Under the pieces are notes generated by a model. The model was not told the origin of the DNA. It searched no databases and worked only from the letters and a program-made list of their open reading frames with translations. Made by a program: the position numbers and the translations under genes. Shown one piece after another: positions 54,616-64,000 of a stretch of 64,000 bases of DNA. Within the stretch, counting starts at the first letter, position 1. Each line of letters begins with the position of its first letter. Origin of the DNA: Cristatella mucedo (lineage: Eukaryota; Bryozoa; Phylactolaemata; Cristatellidae). Location: contig WPIO01000051.1 in assembly GCA_009760855.2 (NCBI GenBank), positions 1,408,501 through 1,472,500 on the forward strand, given 5' to 3'.

Positions 54616-55732
54616 CACATTCACGCACGCACACACGCACGTGTGCACGTGGACGCACATACGCACACCTGCACGCACGCACACACAAATACACACTAAC
54701 GCGAACGCACGCGCAAACACATACAAGCACGAAAGTGCACTCACACGGGCGCGGTCGTGCACGCGCACGCCAGCGCGTGCGCACAGACTTGCGTGCGAAC
54801 ACATACGCACGCACACCTACCAACTGACTACTTAAAATGGTCGCTCAATCGGCCAGAATCTGAATCAGAACTTTAATTCTGTAACGAATAAAACCCAATG
54901 CGCTATATCGCACCCATGGCATTTGTGAAGCGCCTGAATAAATTAAATTCTCGTAGGGTGCTCTACAAATGAATAATATTTGTTTTTATTACCCGTGTTT
55001 GCAAGTATAATAGATGTGGTGTGACGCGTTATTGCTACGCGTTATTGCCGGATTAAGTATTCATTTTGAAATATAGATGCTGCGTAGAACATGCAAGCAG
55101 ATTGCATTTTGTCAACAAAGGCTGCTACTAAGCATCGGCGGAAGAGCACCGCTGCCTGCTTTAGATGCTGGCACTAATGCCACGAGTCTCTTAAAAGAAG
55201 CTCCAAGACATGTTCAGGAAAATTACTGTCCAAAAGTTTCTCAAACGCACGTTTTTGTTGAAACTGGAGAAACGTTACCAATAAACAATTTGGAATCGCT
55301 TATATGTCCATGCGCCGCAAGTTAGCGCTCAGAGAGCGGGATTTCGAGACTTCGCATGCAAATGAAAAGACACAGATGAATCGCGTAACAAAAACCAAGT
55401 CAGTACTCTGAAGACGTGTAGCACTATTATCAGGTACCGTCACTCTTAGTCGCTACCAACGTGACAGAGGCGACCTACATGGCACGGTCAACAGAGAAGT
55501 AGCCCTTCCGGAGGACCAGGGAGGCTTTCGCTGCAAGTATGGCTGTCATTGTCGTCCATGCATTTGTTGCTGCCAGGAAGCAGGCTCCCAAAAATTGTTC
55601 AATAGTAGAACCATCATTTCAATATTTTAAAAAGCCTTACAGGACATCCTGAAGAAAAATCAAGAATTAAACTTTGTACGAGGGTCAGCGTTTTGTTAGC
55701 TTCGAGTTTATCTCTTCTTTACTAATTAGGAT

Positions 55733-55799
<67 letters not shown>

Positions 55800-57012
55800 G
55801 TGAGAACATAGCCACAACGAACGCACGGTATTGGCGTCTCGAAAGTATCAGCTTTTACTATTTATCTTAAACTCCGTTGTCAACGACATCCCTCGTGTCC
55901 CATTGTTCACATGTTAATGACGTTGATGACGTTTCAGTAACCAAATAGAACCGCTAGTTTTCTCTCCTCTCTCAATTTACCCTTTCGGGAATCCTAGGAA
56001 AGTTTTTTTTTATGCGTTGCCGACTCCTCTTCAATCTCGAGAGCAAAAGTCAAACTGCAATAAATTAAATCATTAGAAAACTTGCCTGGCAAATGTCATC
56101 AGTGATACGAATTATTTTGCCAGGCTAACAAATACCATTAGCCTAAATACAAACCTACCTGGTGATCTGAAATGCACACTTACTGCCCGCAGAGTTGGCA
56201 ACCAAGAATGATGACGAAATATCAGTACTAGTAATAACAGGTCGCTCTAAGCGAACTTGATATCTATTCAGGCCCTTTACAATTAGCTGCTAGACAGCCA
56301 GTACCCAAGGGTTAGTGTCATGTATGTATATAATTATATAATTCATTTGTATAGAGCTCTAAGAGAACATAATCTCTATCCCGACACTCAACATATGCCG
56401 TAGGCTCGAGCCCACGACCGATGGTCAATAAAGGCGAGCGCATTACACCGGGGAAAACCAAAGCATGTATCGCCTTAAGCATGCAACAGCTAACGCGTAT
56501 CAAGCTTAGACGAGCATGCTCATGGCTGTCAGCATCAAAATAGTGGGCTTGCCGCACCTGAGGCTGCTGTTGGTACTGCAGCATGCGGAGGCTGTTCTCC
56601 TTACTATAATTTATAATTTATAATTTATAATCCTTACTAAAATTAGCCCTCGCGAGCCATCGTCCGCGAAGCGATTTGCAATAGTTGGGCTTTTAGGTCA
56701 TTAGTGCAGCTACCTCGTCTTACGGCGATCTAGGAAGCGGAAACCGATATTCTCACGGCCGACGACCTATAATGGCCCGAAAATGTGAGTGCATCATCAA
56801 ACGTTACATCAAAACTCCTAGCAGAATCGGAAGGCTGCGTCATGTGGGCCGCGATAGCTCAGGAGGTGAGGTGCTCGCTCTTCATGACCGAGGTCGTGGG
56901 TTCGTTCGAATCCTGCAGTGGGCGATCCTTTATTTTTAGCTGCAAGCAGTGGTGCGAGCCGTTAAAACTCTTCTGCCGCTATATAAATGAGGCTGTTATA
57001 TCAGCTTATACG

Positions 57013-57043
<31 letters not shown>

Positions 57044-57060
57044 GCACGCACGCACGCAAG

Positions 57061-57092
<32 letters not shown>

Positions 57093-60000
57093 CGCAAGCA
57101 CACACACACACACACACACGCACGCACGCACGCAAGCACACACACACACACACACATATATATATAATGCACGCATCTATTATAGCCTTCATTCGTGAGT
57201 TTCAGAGCCCTAGATGTCCAATTCTAAGCCAATTCGTTGAAGCTCAGCTTTCCTGTCGACTTTGAAGTGGTCAGCCGACATCCAAACCCCAAGGTCTACC
57301 CTTACTAGCACTGCTCCAGATGCTGGCTAGCAATAGTGGGTTTTCGTAAAAAAAATAAGAAACGTGAAAGGTTAAATAGTTTGACCGAGAATTGACCACT
57401 GTTGTGGGAACCTGTTGCAGGCACAAGAGACAAGCCGGTCCATCCTGTTAGACAGAAGCAAAGCAGAAGCAGAAAAAGCAGCGGCAGCACCAGACGCAAA
57501 AAACGCTCTCATTCATTCTCTGCAGCAGATTATCACGAGTCGAAGTGAAGATGAACGTCGACGATGAAAAAGTCCAGAAACACTAACGCCGTGCCTTTCG
57601 GTAGTGTTCGTGTCATTTATTGGAGCGAACCAGTGCGAACCGGAACATGGGCTTGACTGAAGCGACTGAAAACTGGGTACTGGGTCGCAGGGCCAACGGA
57701 GTCGAACTGACAGCCAAATTTCTTGACTGACTGGCAGGACGCGAACTGTGAGCCAGAGCTGTGGAGCTTTAGGGCCCGTTTAAAAGACGATTGCACGCAA
57801 GGCCTCCGGGATAGATGCGATAGCCAATAGGCAAGTCGTAGCAACGCCATTACTGACGTGAGCGTCCTTTGCTATTGCAATGCTGGCCAGCGGAGCGCGC
57901 TTAGAATTTCGAGAAGATATTTCAAGGTCCGCAGCTTAGAAGTGAACGGCGGCAATATTTCCGGTTGCCTCGCCGCAAAAGCAGAGCGCAGCTGCTCGCA
58001 GCCCGAGCATGAGTGCGTGGTCGCCATCTAGGCACGGTCAAACTGCAGGCGCACGCCTACAGAGCTAGCCCATTTCAACTGTTACTAATGAGACGGCACA
58101 GACGGCAGCACAAACAATGAATTCGTCGCCTCGGCAATAATGACCAAGATACGATTGGACCTGCTATCTCATAAGGACTTCTTCTGGCAAAAGTTACCCG
58201 GCGCAGCTCGAGCCGCGAATCTCCGGAATTTGCCGCGATGCTACCGCGGCAGATTCATCAGTACGTACAGCTTTTTCGCGGGAAATTTAAGAGGCTAATC
58301 CCTTCCAATACACTGCAGAGCCTTCGGCCCCAAGAAGCCACTGCTGGCCAGCGCGAGCTTTCCAGCAACAGCAGCTGCTGCACAGACTGTGCAGCAGCTG
58401 CTGCTGAAAAGTACCGCTCAGACGGCGGCTACCCGGCGGCTACCCGTCGATCGAAACGATGCGCGTGGAACGAATGGCGAAATGCACGCGACACGAGCCC
58501 AAGAGCGGCAGCGCTCTGCAGCGGTGCGCACTGCCCGGCGCCGCGTCTTCCGTCCTTGCGGCCAGACCAGCCGCAGCGTCAGCGGAGTGGCCTAAGCGGA
58601 GTGGGTCGCAAATGTTTTCGGTACCTGCTGCCAACTTTTCGTTACGAGATTGTAGAACTCGAGAGCGGCCAGACCAGCGCGTACCACGCTCAGCCATAGC
58701 GCGTACGAAAGGTCGTCGGCTTTCTCTCCTTCGTAACCAAAGGTTCTAAAAGAAATTGTCATATCGCAGAGGACAGAAGTGGGGGGTGGCGGGCGGGCGG
58801 CTATGCGGGCGCCATAACTGTACCTCGTAGCGAGCAGTCGGCGCGCCGTCGGCTTACTGTCAATGCGATTGCGCAGGATTAGTCACCAAATTACCGAACA
58901 ACGTCAGACTCAAGGCAAAGATAGAGTGCCACACATTCGGCCTTGCACTCCTCATAAGACGAAGCGATGGCCGAGAATTTGGTCGCCCAATTCTCGTTCG
59001 GGCTGTACCAGCTGGTAAGTGCCTCGCCAGTCTCAAGGTGCACCACCGTGGTCGGGTCAAAGTTGAGCCGTCCGCACGCATCCTGCAAAAGTGATTTGAT
59101 CGCTAATATTTTCAGACCGACGCGAATTTAAACCCAGGATGGCCTAAAACACTTATACGGGTCTAAAAGCGTGACACGGCATCATAGATAGCTCGGGAAG
59201 GGCAGCTGGGCTGATGCAGTACTTGAGCACGTTCACCAATCGCACGAATAATGAGCAGGTATCGCTTAGCACCCTTATGGAACCGTATTCTATTCGCGTG
59301 CTTTACTATTCGCTGCAAAGGAAGTGATAACGAGTGGTTAATGAAATACAAACTAATCGTGTTTAGATAAAGCTTAAAGAAGCGCACCGGCATTATGCTT
59401 ATACAAGCCCTCAAAAGCTGAGAAGAAGACATTCAGATCCTCTGGTTAGTAGTACTCGTGGTTAGCGAGGTTCACTCAAGAGCATGCACGGCTTAGCACT
59501 ATAAGCACGCGGGAAAAAGAAACGTTCACTGAAGTGCAGTGAACGCTGGCTGGGTGGGTGGAGTAGATGCGTCTTTAGCTGATAATTGAATGGTGGATGC
59601 AACATCGTTGCAGGTGGTAACAGAAGCCGAAAGCGATTACCAGACTTTCAGTGCACGCGAGTGAACTGAACGCCCGATCACCAAACGATCACCGGATTCT
59701 GTTTGCAGCAACGATAGCTATAGCTCAAAGATTTTTAATCCATCTCCATCTTGACGGTTGAAGCATTCACTGCCTGTCAGAAGCCGTGACAGCTAAGAAG
59801 TGCGCTAAAAGAATGTAATTCTGTACCCGCGTAGGGTTAGTTAGTTCGGGGTGACTGTAATGCAACACGACCAACTGGTGGTCGGTCACCCGGCAGGATC
59901 AAGCCTGCCCATGCATTTGAGACAGGATGGGCGATGACGTCCATGCAGTTAGGCAGTCGGTTAGGAAAACGCGTGCGGTGGTCGTGCACGTGGAATTCAG

Positions 60001-61640
60001 TGCCGAGAGGTTTCAAGACACTCACTCACTATTCGCGTACCTACTGGTAGAGGGCTGGTGTTCGTGGACACCCAAGGCAGCCCTGGAAGGCCGCGAGAAA
60101 CCGGCTACGCCGGGACCAAGTTCAGCGCCCGCGCGTCTGCCGCTGCCTGGTAGTCCGCCTACGTTCGTAGCGTCGCTAGGCAGGAGCTGTCGGCGAGTTG
60201 AGGCGTGCTTTGAGCGTGCCGTGAGTCCCCGTCGCGCAGTCACTCCTACTTTTGACGATATGCGAGCTCGCATTGTGGGATAGCACCCGGTCGCTGTCAA
60301 AGATTGCTGTCACCGAGCGGTTCCCCTCCACGCGTTCTTGAACGCTAGCGTCGTTTTTATTTCTCGCTCTCCCCAGTAGCCCTGATGTACCAAGGGTTAA
60401 CCCGTAGTATCACTTAGTTCCCCTGTGACTGCTGGCACAGGCGATTTCGTTGCAGTGAGTTCAAACGAAGGGTCGTTTCTCTGGTGCTGACTCTGCACCT
60501 GCCACGTGGCTAGAAGGCGGAGTAACCAGAGTCGAGGGAGGTCGAGCGGGAGCAGACTTTCGCCCTCGTCCCGGTTGCAATTTTAGCATTCGTCTTTAAC
60601 TGTGGCAAATTTTATCTCTGGGCTGCAGCGTTGTGCCCGGGCATGAGCAGGTTTTCAGGCGCTCTGCTTAGTAGCCTGCCCGGTTCAAGCTTGAGCCAAG
60701 TTTGGGAACTGCCTAAAAAAGTCGTCAAACAAGCTGGCATTTTTGGACGCGACTCTCGCCAATACTTTAGGAGAGATCGCGGGTTAAACACCCAAACGTG
60801 ACGTGATATAATCTTGAAACTATCTTCCTCAGTAGCCCTATGAGAAATAAACCTGATTGACGGCTCAATTATACATGCTTCTATGCATATACTTATACTG
60901 AATATAGTTATTGTATATTAAGCTGCCGCATAAGTATTCGTCAGCGAACATTAGCATGAGTATTTATCAGGAAGTCGAAATTGTAGAACTTAAAAAGGTA
61001 TTACTGCAATGCTGTTGTAAATAATGTTGGAAGAATTTTTTGCAGCTTTCATTTCTAAAAAAGATTACTTTCTGTAGCAGCATCCTCGACGATGCGTGCA
61101 AAATCAAGATGCCGACTGACTTTCTTTGTACAAGCCTGGCCTTGCTAGGCGGCTGGACATCGCATGCGGCGTGACTACGGCCTTGGCAGATCCACAGTGA
61201 AAGGTTTCGAAAACCCTGTTTATGCGCTTAAAATTGCTGACTAACTCGCTCTTTTCTAATTGGAGCTGCAAGAACAGCACAGGCAGCTTAATAAGGGAAG
61301 AATGAAAGAGAGACAAACGAACGATAAATAATCACGCCTGCTAGTCATGCGCTTCGATCGAGACCCTCAGATGTCAAAAGGCTGCTTCTGCAGCCCTGCA
61401 CACAGGCCGCTAGAAAGTGCACAGAGCTGGCGGTTACATCTCCAGGGCGGAGTGGGAAGTGGGGCAGCATCGACGATGGCACACAGCAACAGCAACCCGA
61501 TAATGGCCCAAGAACTGACCAAAAGCAAAGGTGCAGACCGTACTCACTTCCATAAATAATTTCCCGGAACCGTGCCCAAAGAGTTCGTGCAGACCGACTT
61601 GCATCTCATAAGCAGGTACTTGCAGTTCTTCGCATAGTTT
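50163..61640 (-). CDS. DPP3: Dipeptidyl peptidase III (3' part of gene)
   Basis: Partial gene for the M49 zinc exopeptidase that releases dipeptides from the N-terminus of short peptides, normally cytosolic. Exons in transcript order are 61548-61640, 59082-58895, (gap), 54341-54144, 51263-51089 and 50317-50163. Motifs are [12 protein letters not shown] (HExxGH zinc site; mammals have HELLGH), ETGE in [20 protein letters not shown] (second zinc/catalytic glutamate motif), [32 protein letters not shown] and [17 protein letters not shown]. All splice sites are GT-AG, and the last three exons chain in frame to the stop. Human DPP3 is about 737 residues, and roughly the last 45 percent is accounted for here. 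Two things are lacking: the 5' exons, and about 25-40 residues between 58895 and 54341 that hold the conserved VNWLNM region in mammals. The Zn site core appears intact, so the gene is probably functional. Confidence 0.92.
50735..50900 (-). mobile_element. SINE-B copy, well preserved
   Basis: A 'aataaataaataa' tail, then 'tagagcgccccaagagaact', 'ctattcaggcgcttcacac', 'ggggctcgagcccacgacc' (reverse B box) and 'gcgagcaccttaaccgctag' (reverse A-box region). It lies in a DPP3 intron. Confidence 0.88.
51089..51263 (-). CDS. DPP3: DPP3 exon (penultimate)
   Basis: Encodes [20 protein letters not shown], then [19 protein letters not shown] and CNTRLENAS, matching the mammalian region that ends in PNTRLEGSD. 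The acceptor is 'cgctcgcttgcag'. The donor is 'tccg|gtacgt', phase 1. Confidence 0.9.
51670..51945 (+). mobile_element. SINE-C copy (third tRNA-like family)
   Basis: The head 'gcttagtgattggtgtcgca' (A-box-like) and 'ccgggttcgaatatcggg' (B-box-like) resembles a tRNA 5' half. The 3' part 'cagcactatgcgccctcgcg' to 'aaaatcaaattcagtattta' recurs at 52456-52549. It contains a 12-nt palindrome, 'gtatttaaatac'. Confidence 0.55.
52045..52130 (+). mobile_element. LINE-A 3' tail
   Basis: 'gtaaagtgcccagaaagaga', 'gagttctctgagggtgctat' and a TTA-repeat tail at 52098-52125. Confidence 0.8.
52440..52550 (+). mobile_element. SINE-C 3' end (second copy)
   Basis: 'acagcactatgcgtcctcac' followed by 'aaaatcaaattcagtattta' and 'atactgtccaaag' repeats the last 90 nt of the copy ending at 51945, in the same orientation. 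Confidence 0.65.
52551..54143. other. DPP3 intron, nothing recognised
   Basis: An AT-only stretch lies at 52790-52835. A 138-codon + strand frame at 53418-53834, antisense to DPP3, has no domain. Confidence 0.45.
54144..54341 (-). CDS. DPP3: DPP3 exon
   Basis: Encodes [18 protein letters not shown], a variable Ser/Asp-rich insert, then [19 protein letters not shown] and LQKLQ. The acceptor is 'cactttctag'. The donor is 'cag|gtaaat'. It is 66 codons, phase 0 on both sides. Confidence 0.93.
54527..54835. repeat. (CA)n microsatellite with degenerate CACG flank
   Basis: About 70 nt of perfect CA, then about 200 nt of imperfect CACACG/CGCA repeats. His/Thr and Cys/Val repeat frames across it are not genes. 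Confidence 0.95.
54910..54980 (+). mobile_element. SINE-B tail
   Basis: 'cccatggcatttgtgaagcg', 'cctgaataaattaaattctc' and 'gtagggtgctctacaaatga' match the SINE-B end. Confidence 0.7.
54981..56229. other. DPP3 intron; GA microsatellite
   Basis: (GA)n at 55733-55794. An 82-codon + frame at 55077-55325 shows no domain. Confidence 0.5.
56230..56470 (-). mobile_element. SINE-B tail and SINE-B copy
   Basis: 56237-56290 is a reverse SINE-B/LINE-A terminus. 56336-56470 is a fuller reverse SINE-B with 'gtatagagctctaagagaac', 'taggctcgagcccacgacc' and a degraded head. Confidence 0.65.
56558..56603 (-). CDS. DPP3: Candidate DPP3 micro-exon
   Basis: Reads [15 protein letters not shown] with a good donor 'cag|gtgcgg' in phase 0, as the next exon requires. 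A weak acceptor 'aattatag' leaves one base that would complete the Arg codon left open by the 58895 exon. The residues only loosely resemble the end of the mammalian GLLALEFYTPEAFNWRQ stretch. The conserved VNWLNM part is not accounted for. Confidence 0.22.
56847..57008 (+). mobile_element. SINE-A copy
   Basis: 'gccgcgatagctcaggaggt' (A-box region), 'ggttcgttcgaatcctgcag' (B box), 'gcgatcctttatttttagct', 'aactcttctgccgctatata' and 'gaggctgttatatcagctta'. It is followed at once by a CA tract. Confidence 0.82.
57009..57170. repeat. Compound (CA)n / CACG repeat
   Basis: Alternating CA runs and CGCACGCACGCAAG blocks repeat about three times, ending in TATATATA. This looks like a microsatellite inside a higher-order repeat of about 50-60 nt. 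Confidence 0.92.
57171..58894. other. DPP3 intron, nothing recognised
   Basis: 58230-58700 is GC-rich with overlapping chance frames. A DPP3 exon was sought here on the - strand and not found. Confidence 0.4.
58895..59082 (-). CDS. DPP3: DPP3 exon with ETGE and EECKAE motifs
   Basis: Encodes [38 protein letters not shown] and [26 protein letters not shown] matches mammalian EECRAE, whose glutamate is a zinc ligand in M49 peptidases. The acceptor is 'cacttttgcag'. The donor is 'gttcg|gtaatt', phase 2. Confidence 0.93.
59083..61547. other. DPP3 intron, nothing recognised
   Basis: A GC-rich patch at about 59900-60300 has overlapping frames on both strands and no domain. Confidence 0.4.
61548..61640 (-). 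CDS. DPP3: DPP3 exon with HELFGH zinc motif
   Basis: Encodes [20 protein letters not shown] then [11 protein letters not shown]. It holds the M49 HExxGH motif: two zinc-binding histidines and the catalytic glutamate. The acceptor is 'gtgtgattcag'. The donor is 'gaa|gtgagt'. It is 31 codons, phase 0. The residues before AYEMQVGL are more divergent than the rest. Confidence 0.9.
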
Positions 61641-62309
61641 CTGAATCACACGAGCAATACGTTGCAGTAACAAAAAATGTCAGAGATTCACAAGAGTCAA
61701 CGCAGAATATTTAAACCAACTATTTTACTATCATGAATGTAAAGCAACGAGTATAGCATATTGGAAATGACATTTGAAATGCTCTAGATCGCCTCAATGA
61801 GCTCAGGGTTACCTGTTCATGCTACATTACAGGCGCTATTCGATATTCGTGTTTATAGGGTGGCTAAATCAATTCGCTGAAAAAAGGTGCAATAGCATAA
61901 CTGGTCTATCACTCTAGTGCTTCCATCAACTGAAAACAGCGTCGAGTTTTTCGAAGTAACGGAGAAGAATTCGCTTTCCTGAGATTTTATTTTCGTCACT
62001 GAAACTTACAGGTATTACACGTTAGCTGCTGCCATATTCATTAGATATTGATATTATCTCTGGGAATCGAGTACGGCTATTCTTTATTAATCTATGTTAG
62101 TGAAGAGCGACTAGCGGTGCATGCCTTTATTGGCTATTTGATAGATATTAGACGTTATAAGTTTTTATTGGCGAATCTTTGTTTTCCGCTTCGAGAGGTG
62201 CGAAAACGAAATAAAAGAAGCTGGCAACGTCTGAAGCTGATTGCTGATGAAGTCTTGCTTTGATCGACGCTCTGCTAGACGCTACGAGTTTCATTGTCAA
62301 TTGTTTCTT
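61641..62309. other. Upstream DPP3 intron, nothing recognised
   Basis: No preceding DPP3 exon was identified here. Confidence 0.4.
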
Positions 62310-62400
62310 ATAATAATAATACATTTAATAAAGTGCCCTCAGAGAACTCAATCTCTTTCTAGGCGCTTTACAATTGCTGCAAAGGAAGCGCGATCGAGTG
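62310..62400 (-). mobile_element. LINE-A 3' end
   Basis: 'taataataatacatttaat', 'aaagtgccctcagagaactc' and 'ctttctaggcgctttacaat' in reverse orientation, running into a foldback. Confidence 0.82.
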
Positions 62401-62457
62401 GTTAGTGGTAGCGTGCTTATCAAGCACGCTACCACTAACCATTCGATCGTGCTTCCT
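62383..62457. repeat. LINE-A foldback (36-bp inverted repeat)
   Basis: Arms 62383-62418 and 62422-62457 pair over 34 of 36 positions around 'atc'. Both arms are the LINE-A 3' UTR stretch found singly at about 26823-26858. Confidence 0.92.
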
Positions 62458-62574
62458 TGAATAAGTGACAAGCGACGAGAATAGCATATATCTATTATTA
62501 AAGTATAAATAAAACATATAATAGCATAGTTATAAATAATATGGACGTCATGAAGGACTGAGCAAGGAGCTTTC

Positions 62575-62712
62575 AGGCAGCTGCGAGGCTAGAAACGAGA
62601 ACGAGGCTAGGAACGAGAACGAGGCTAGGAACGAGAACGAGGCGAGGAGCGAGAACGTGGCGAGGAGCGAGAACGTGGCGAGGAACGAGAACGTGGTGAG
62701 GAACGAGAACGT
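62575..62712. repeat. Minisatellite, about 18-bp unit
   Basis: Units of the form 'gaggctaggaacgagaac', drifting to 'gtggcgaggaacgagaac', repeat about seven times. On the - strand this reads as FSFLAS/FSLLAT repeats. It lies inside a LINE-A 3' UTR. Confidence 0.9.
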
Positions 62713-63030
62713 GGTTAGTGGCAGCATGCACAGTGTCAGCACACATAAGCACATGAAGGACGAATCACAGGGACCCACTAAATGCTGCTCTAAATAGGTG
62801 TGTTTCAAGTTTTTTTTAAATCTGGTCAAGTCAGGGGATGTTCTGACGCAAATCGGGAGGGAGTTCCAGGCTTTGGGAGCATATGAACTAAATGCACTGT
62901 CTCCAAAGGATTTGAGGTTTGTACAAAGTATTGGTAAACTGTTGGATTCCGAAAAGCGGGCGGTACGATGCTTGGCCTGGTGGGGGAGTAGATCTGAGAG
63001 ATAGACTGGAGCCAAAGAATGAAGTTTCCA
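62713..63030 (-). mobile_element. LINE-A C-terminal fragment
   Basis: - strand frames read [19 protein letters not shown] and [19 protein letters not shown], the LINE-A C-terminal block. It is truncated at 63030. Confidence 0.85.
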
Positions 63031-63847
63031 GCTGGCAATATTAGGTCACGTATGCTCTCGCGTTTGACGAAGCCCTTCCGATTGTCTCGGACTTAGGCAA
63101 GTCTGCAAGGTGGCTATCTTGCCGGGTTCACATAGTCCCACAAAGAAGAGAGGAAGCAGACAAGCGCGAACCGACGCCAGGAACCGGCAGGGACGTTCGG
63201 AGGGAGCAAATTGGAAGAGAGCGAGGACGGATAGGAACAGAAGCTGTAGCGGGCAGAGACCGAACGATTGATAGACAGGGGTGGAGCGGATGAACGAAAG
63301 GTGGAGCCTGGCACCGGAGCACTGGAACCGCAGAGCCTCTCAAATAGAAAGTCTGAAAGGCGACGTCTATGAGGCCAGGCGTCTTTGTGAGCGAGTTTGT
63401 TGGATTTAGTCAAAACCAAACTAGCTACTGAACTTTAAACACGAATGCAATACTAGATTAAAAATTCTCTGCAAAGTTCACGTCTTAACTTGCTGCCACG
63501 TTTTAAACAGCAATATTTATAGAACGTCAGTTAGTAGAATTCTTATCTGCCACTTCGAGTTTCCTGAAGTTACCGCTCGCTTTTTAAAGACTGCCGTGTA
63601 ATCAGGGTTACATGCAAACTGATTGACCATAGGAAAAAAAGAGGTAAACACAAACCAACAATAAATTGTTAAAACGAATGAAAAAGCACTCGAAAAGAAA
63701 TTATTTTTTTTTTTAAATCCAAGATCATTTACTTTCGGTTAAATCGGTCAGCAGTATCTAGGACAAGAAAAAGAGCAGTGCAAAGGTGTGCCTCTCAAGA
63801 CTCGTAAGTTGGCATCTGATCTTCAAATCTTGACTGACCTTAAAGCT
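63031..63847. other. Nothing recognised
   Basis: Two overlapping - frames at 63114-63419 have no domain. Confidence 0.4.
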
Positions 63848-64000
63848 TATCTGCAATGCTTTACAAAAGACTAGATAGGGCCGGAGACATCGTTTCGTGG
63901 CCGACTGCATAGCAATTTTTGAAGGGATCCACGACGTCATGGATCGACCGACGGCTAACGATTTTAACCGCCGTGTCGAGGTCTGACAGCGGCAGGGGGA
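63848..64000 (-). other. Open frame running off the window edge
   Basis: One - strand frame stays open from 64000 to a stop near 63850 and includes DLDTAVKIVSRRSIHDVVD. A + strand frame over the same bases (FVADCIAIFEGIHDVMDRP) also looks protein-like. Neither matches DPP3 or any family I recognise. Confidence 0.2.

Noticed and set aside
54376-54823. His/Thr- and Cys/Val-repeat frames of up to 138 codons
   Set aside because: They are translations of the CA microsatellite. The same applies to Ser/Leu and Arg/Glu frames at 2619-2825 and 41641-42017, and to 32266-32607 and 56785-57265.
55077-55325. 82-codon frame containing VETGETLP as a KEAP1-binding protein
   Set aside because: ETGE alone is a weak motif. 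The frame is antisense in a DPP3 intron and shows no domain.
57009-57170. CRISPR-like regular repeats
   Set aside because: The repeats are simple CA/CACG microsatellite units in animal DNA with no unique spacers.

Overview
This window is animal nuclear DNA. Genes are split by GT-AG introns of up to about 11.5 kb. Introns and spacers are filled with decayed LINEs, tRNA-derived SINEs, Tc1-like transposons and long dinucleotide microsatellites. There are no bacterial-style operons. The repeat types and the protein sequences suggest an invertebrate, perhaps aquatic, but the phylum cannot be settled from the sequence alone.

Two protein-coding genes are recognised with confidence. The first is MYG1 (UPF0160 family, DHH-type exonuclease) on the + strand. 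Seven exons between 6933 and 35651 chain in frame with canonical splice sites to a complete 338-residue protein. The second is the 3' part of DPP3 (dipeptidyl peptidase III, peptidase family M49) on the - strand. Five exons lie between 61640 and 50163, including the zinc-binding HELFGH motif, the EECKAE glutamate motif and an ETGE tetrapeptide. The 5' half of DPP3 is not visible and presumably lies beyond 64000. One middle exon could not be found convincingly. The two genes converge, with about 14.5 kb between their stop codons.

Layout: 1-6900, repeat-rich DNA with LINE and SINE remnants and one weak candidate terminal exon. 6933-35651, MYG1; its introns hold nested LINE/SINE insertions, two dead Tc1-like elements in opposite orientation, a putative MITE and an unidentified decayed coding region (18430-20260). 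35652-50162, the spacer between the two 3' ends, with SINEs, LINE fragments, a CpG-rich block (44746-46720) and a perfect 16-bp-stem hairpin. 50163-61640, the DPP3 exons, with a third SINE-like family and long CA and GA tracts in the introns. 61641-64000, LINE fragments, a foldback and a minisatellite.

The repeats sort into families named here for convenience. LINE-A is an L2/CR1-like non-LTR element with an F-Y-A-D-D reverse-transcriptase motif and a (TAA)n tail. LINE-B is a related element ending in a conserved 3' terminus. SINE-A, SINE-B and SINE-C have tRNA-like heads. SINE-B ends in a tail clearly related to the LINE-A 3' end, which suggests LINE-A machinery mobilised it. I found no convincing new biological system. 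The items most worth a second look are the SINE-B/LINE-A tail sharing, the possible targeting extension of MYG1, the ETGE motif and missing exon of DPP3, the CpG-rich block and the decayed coding region.
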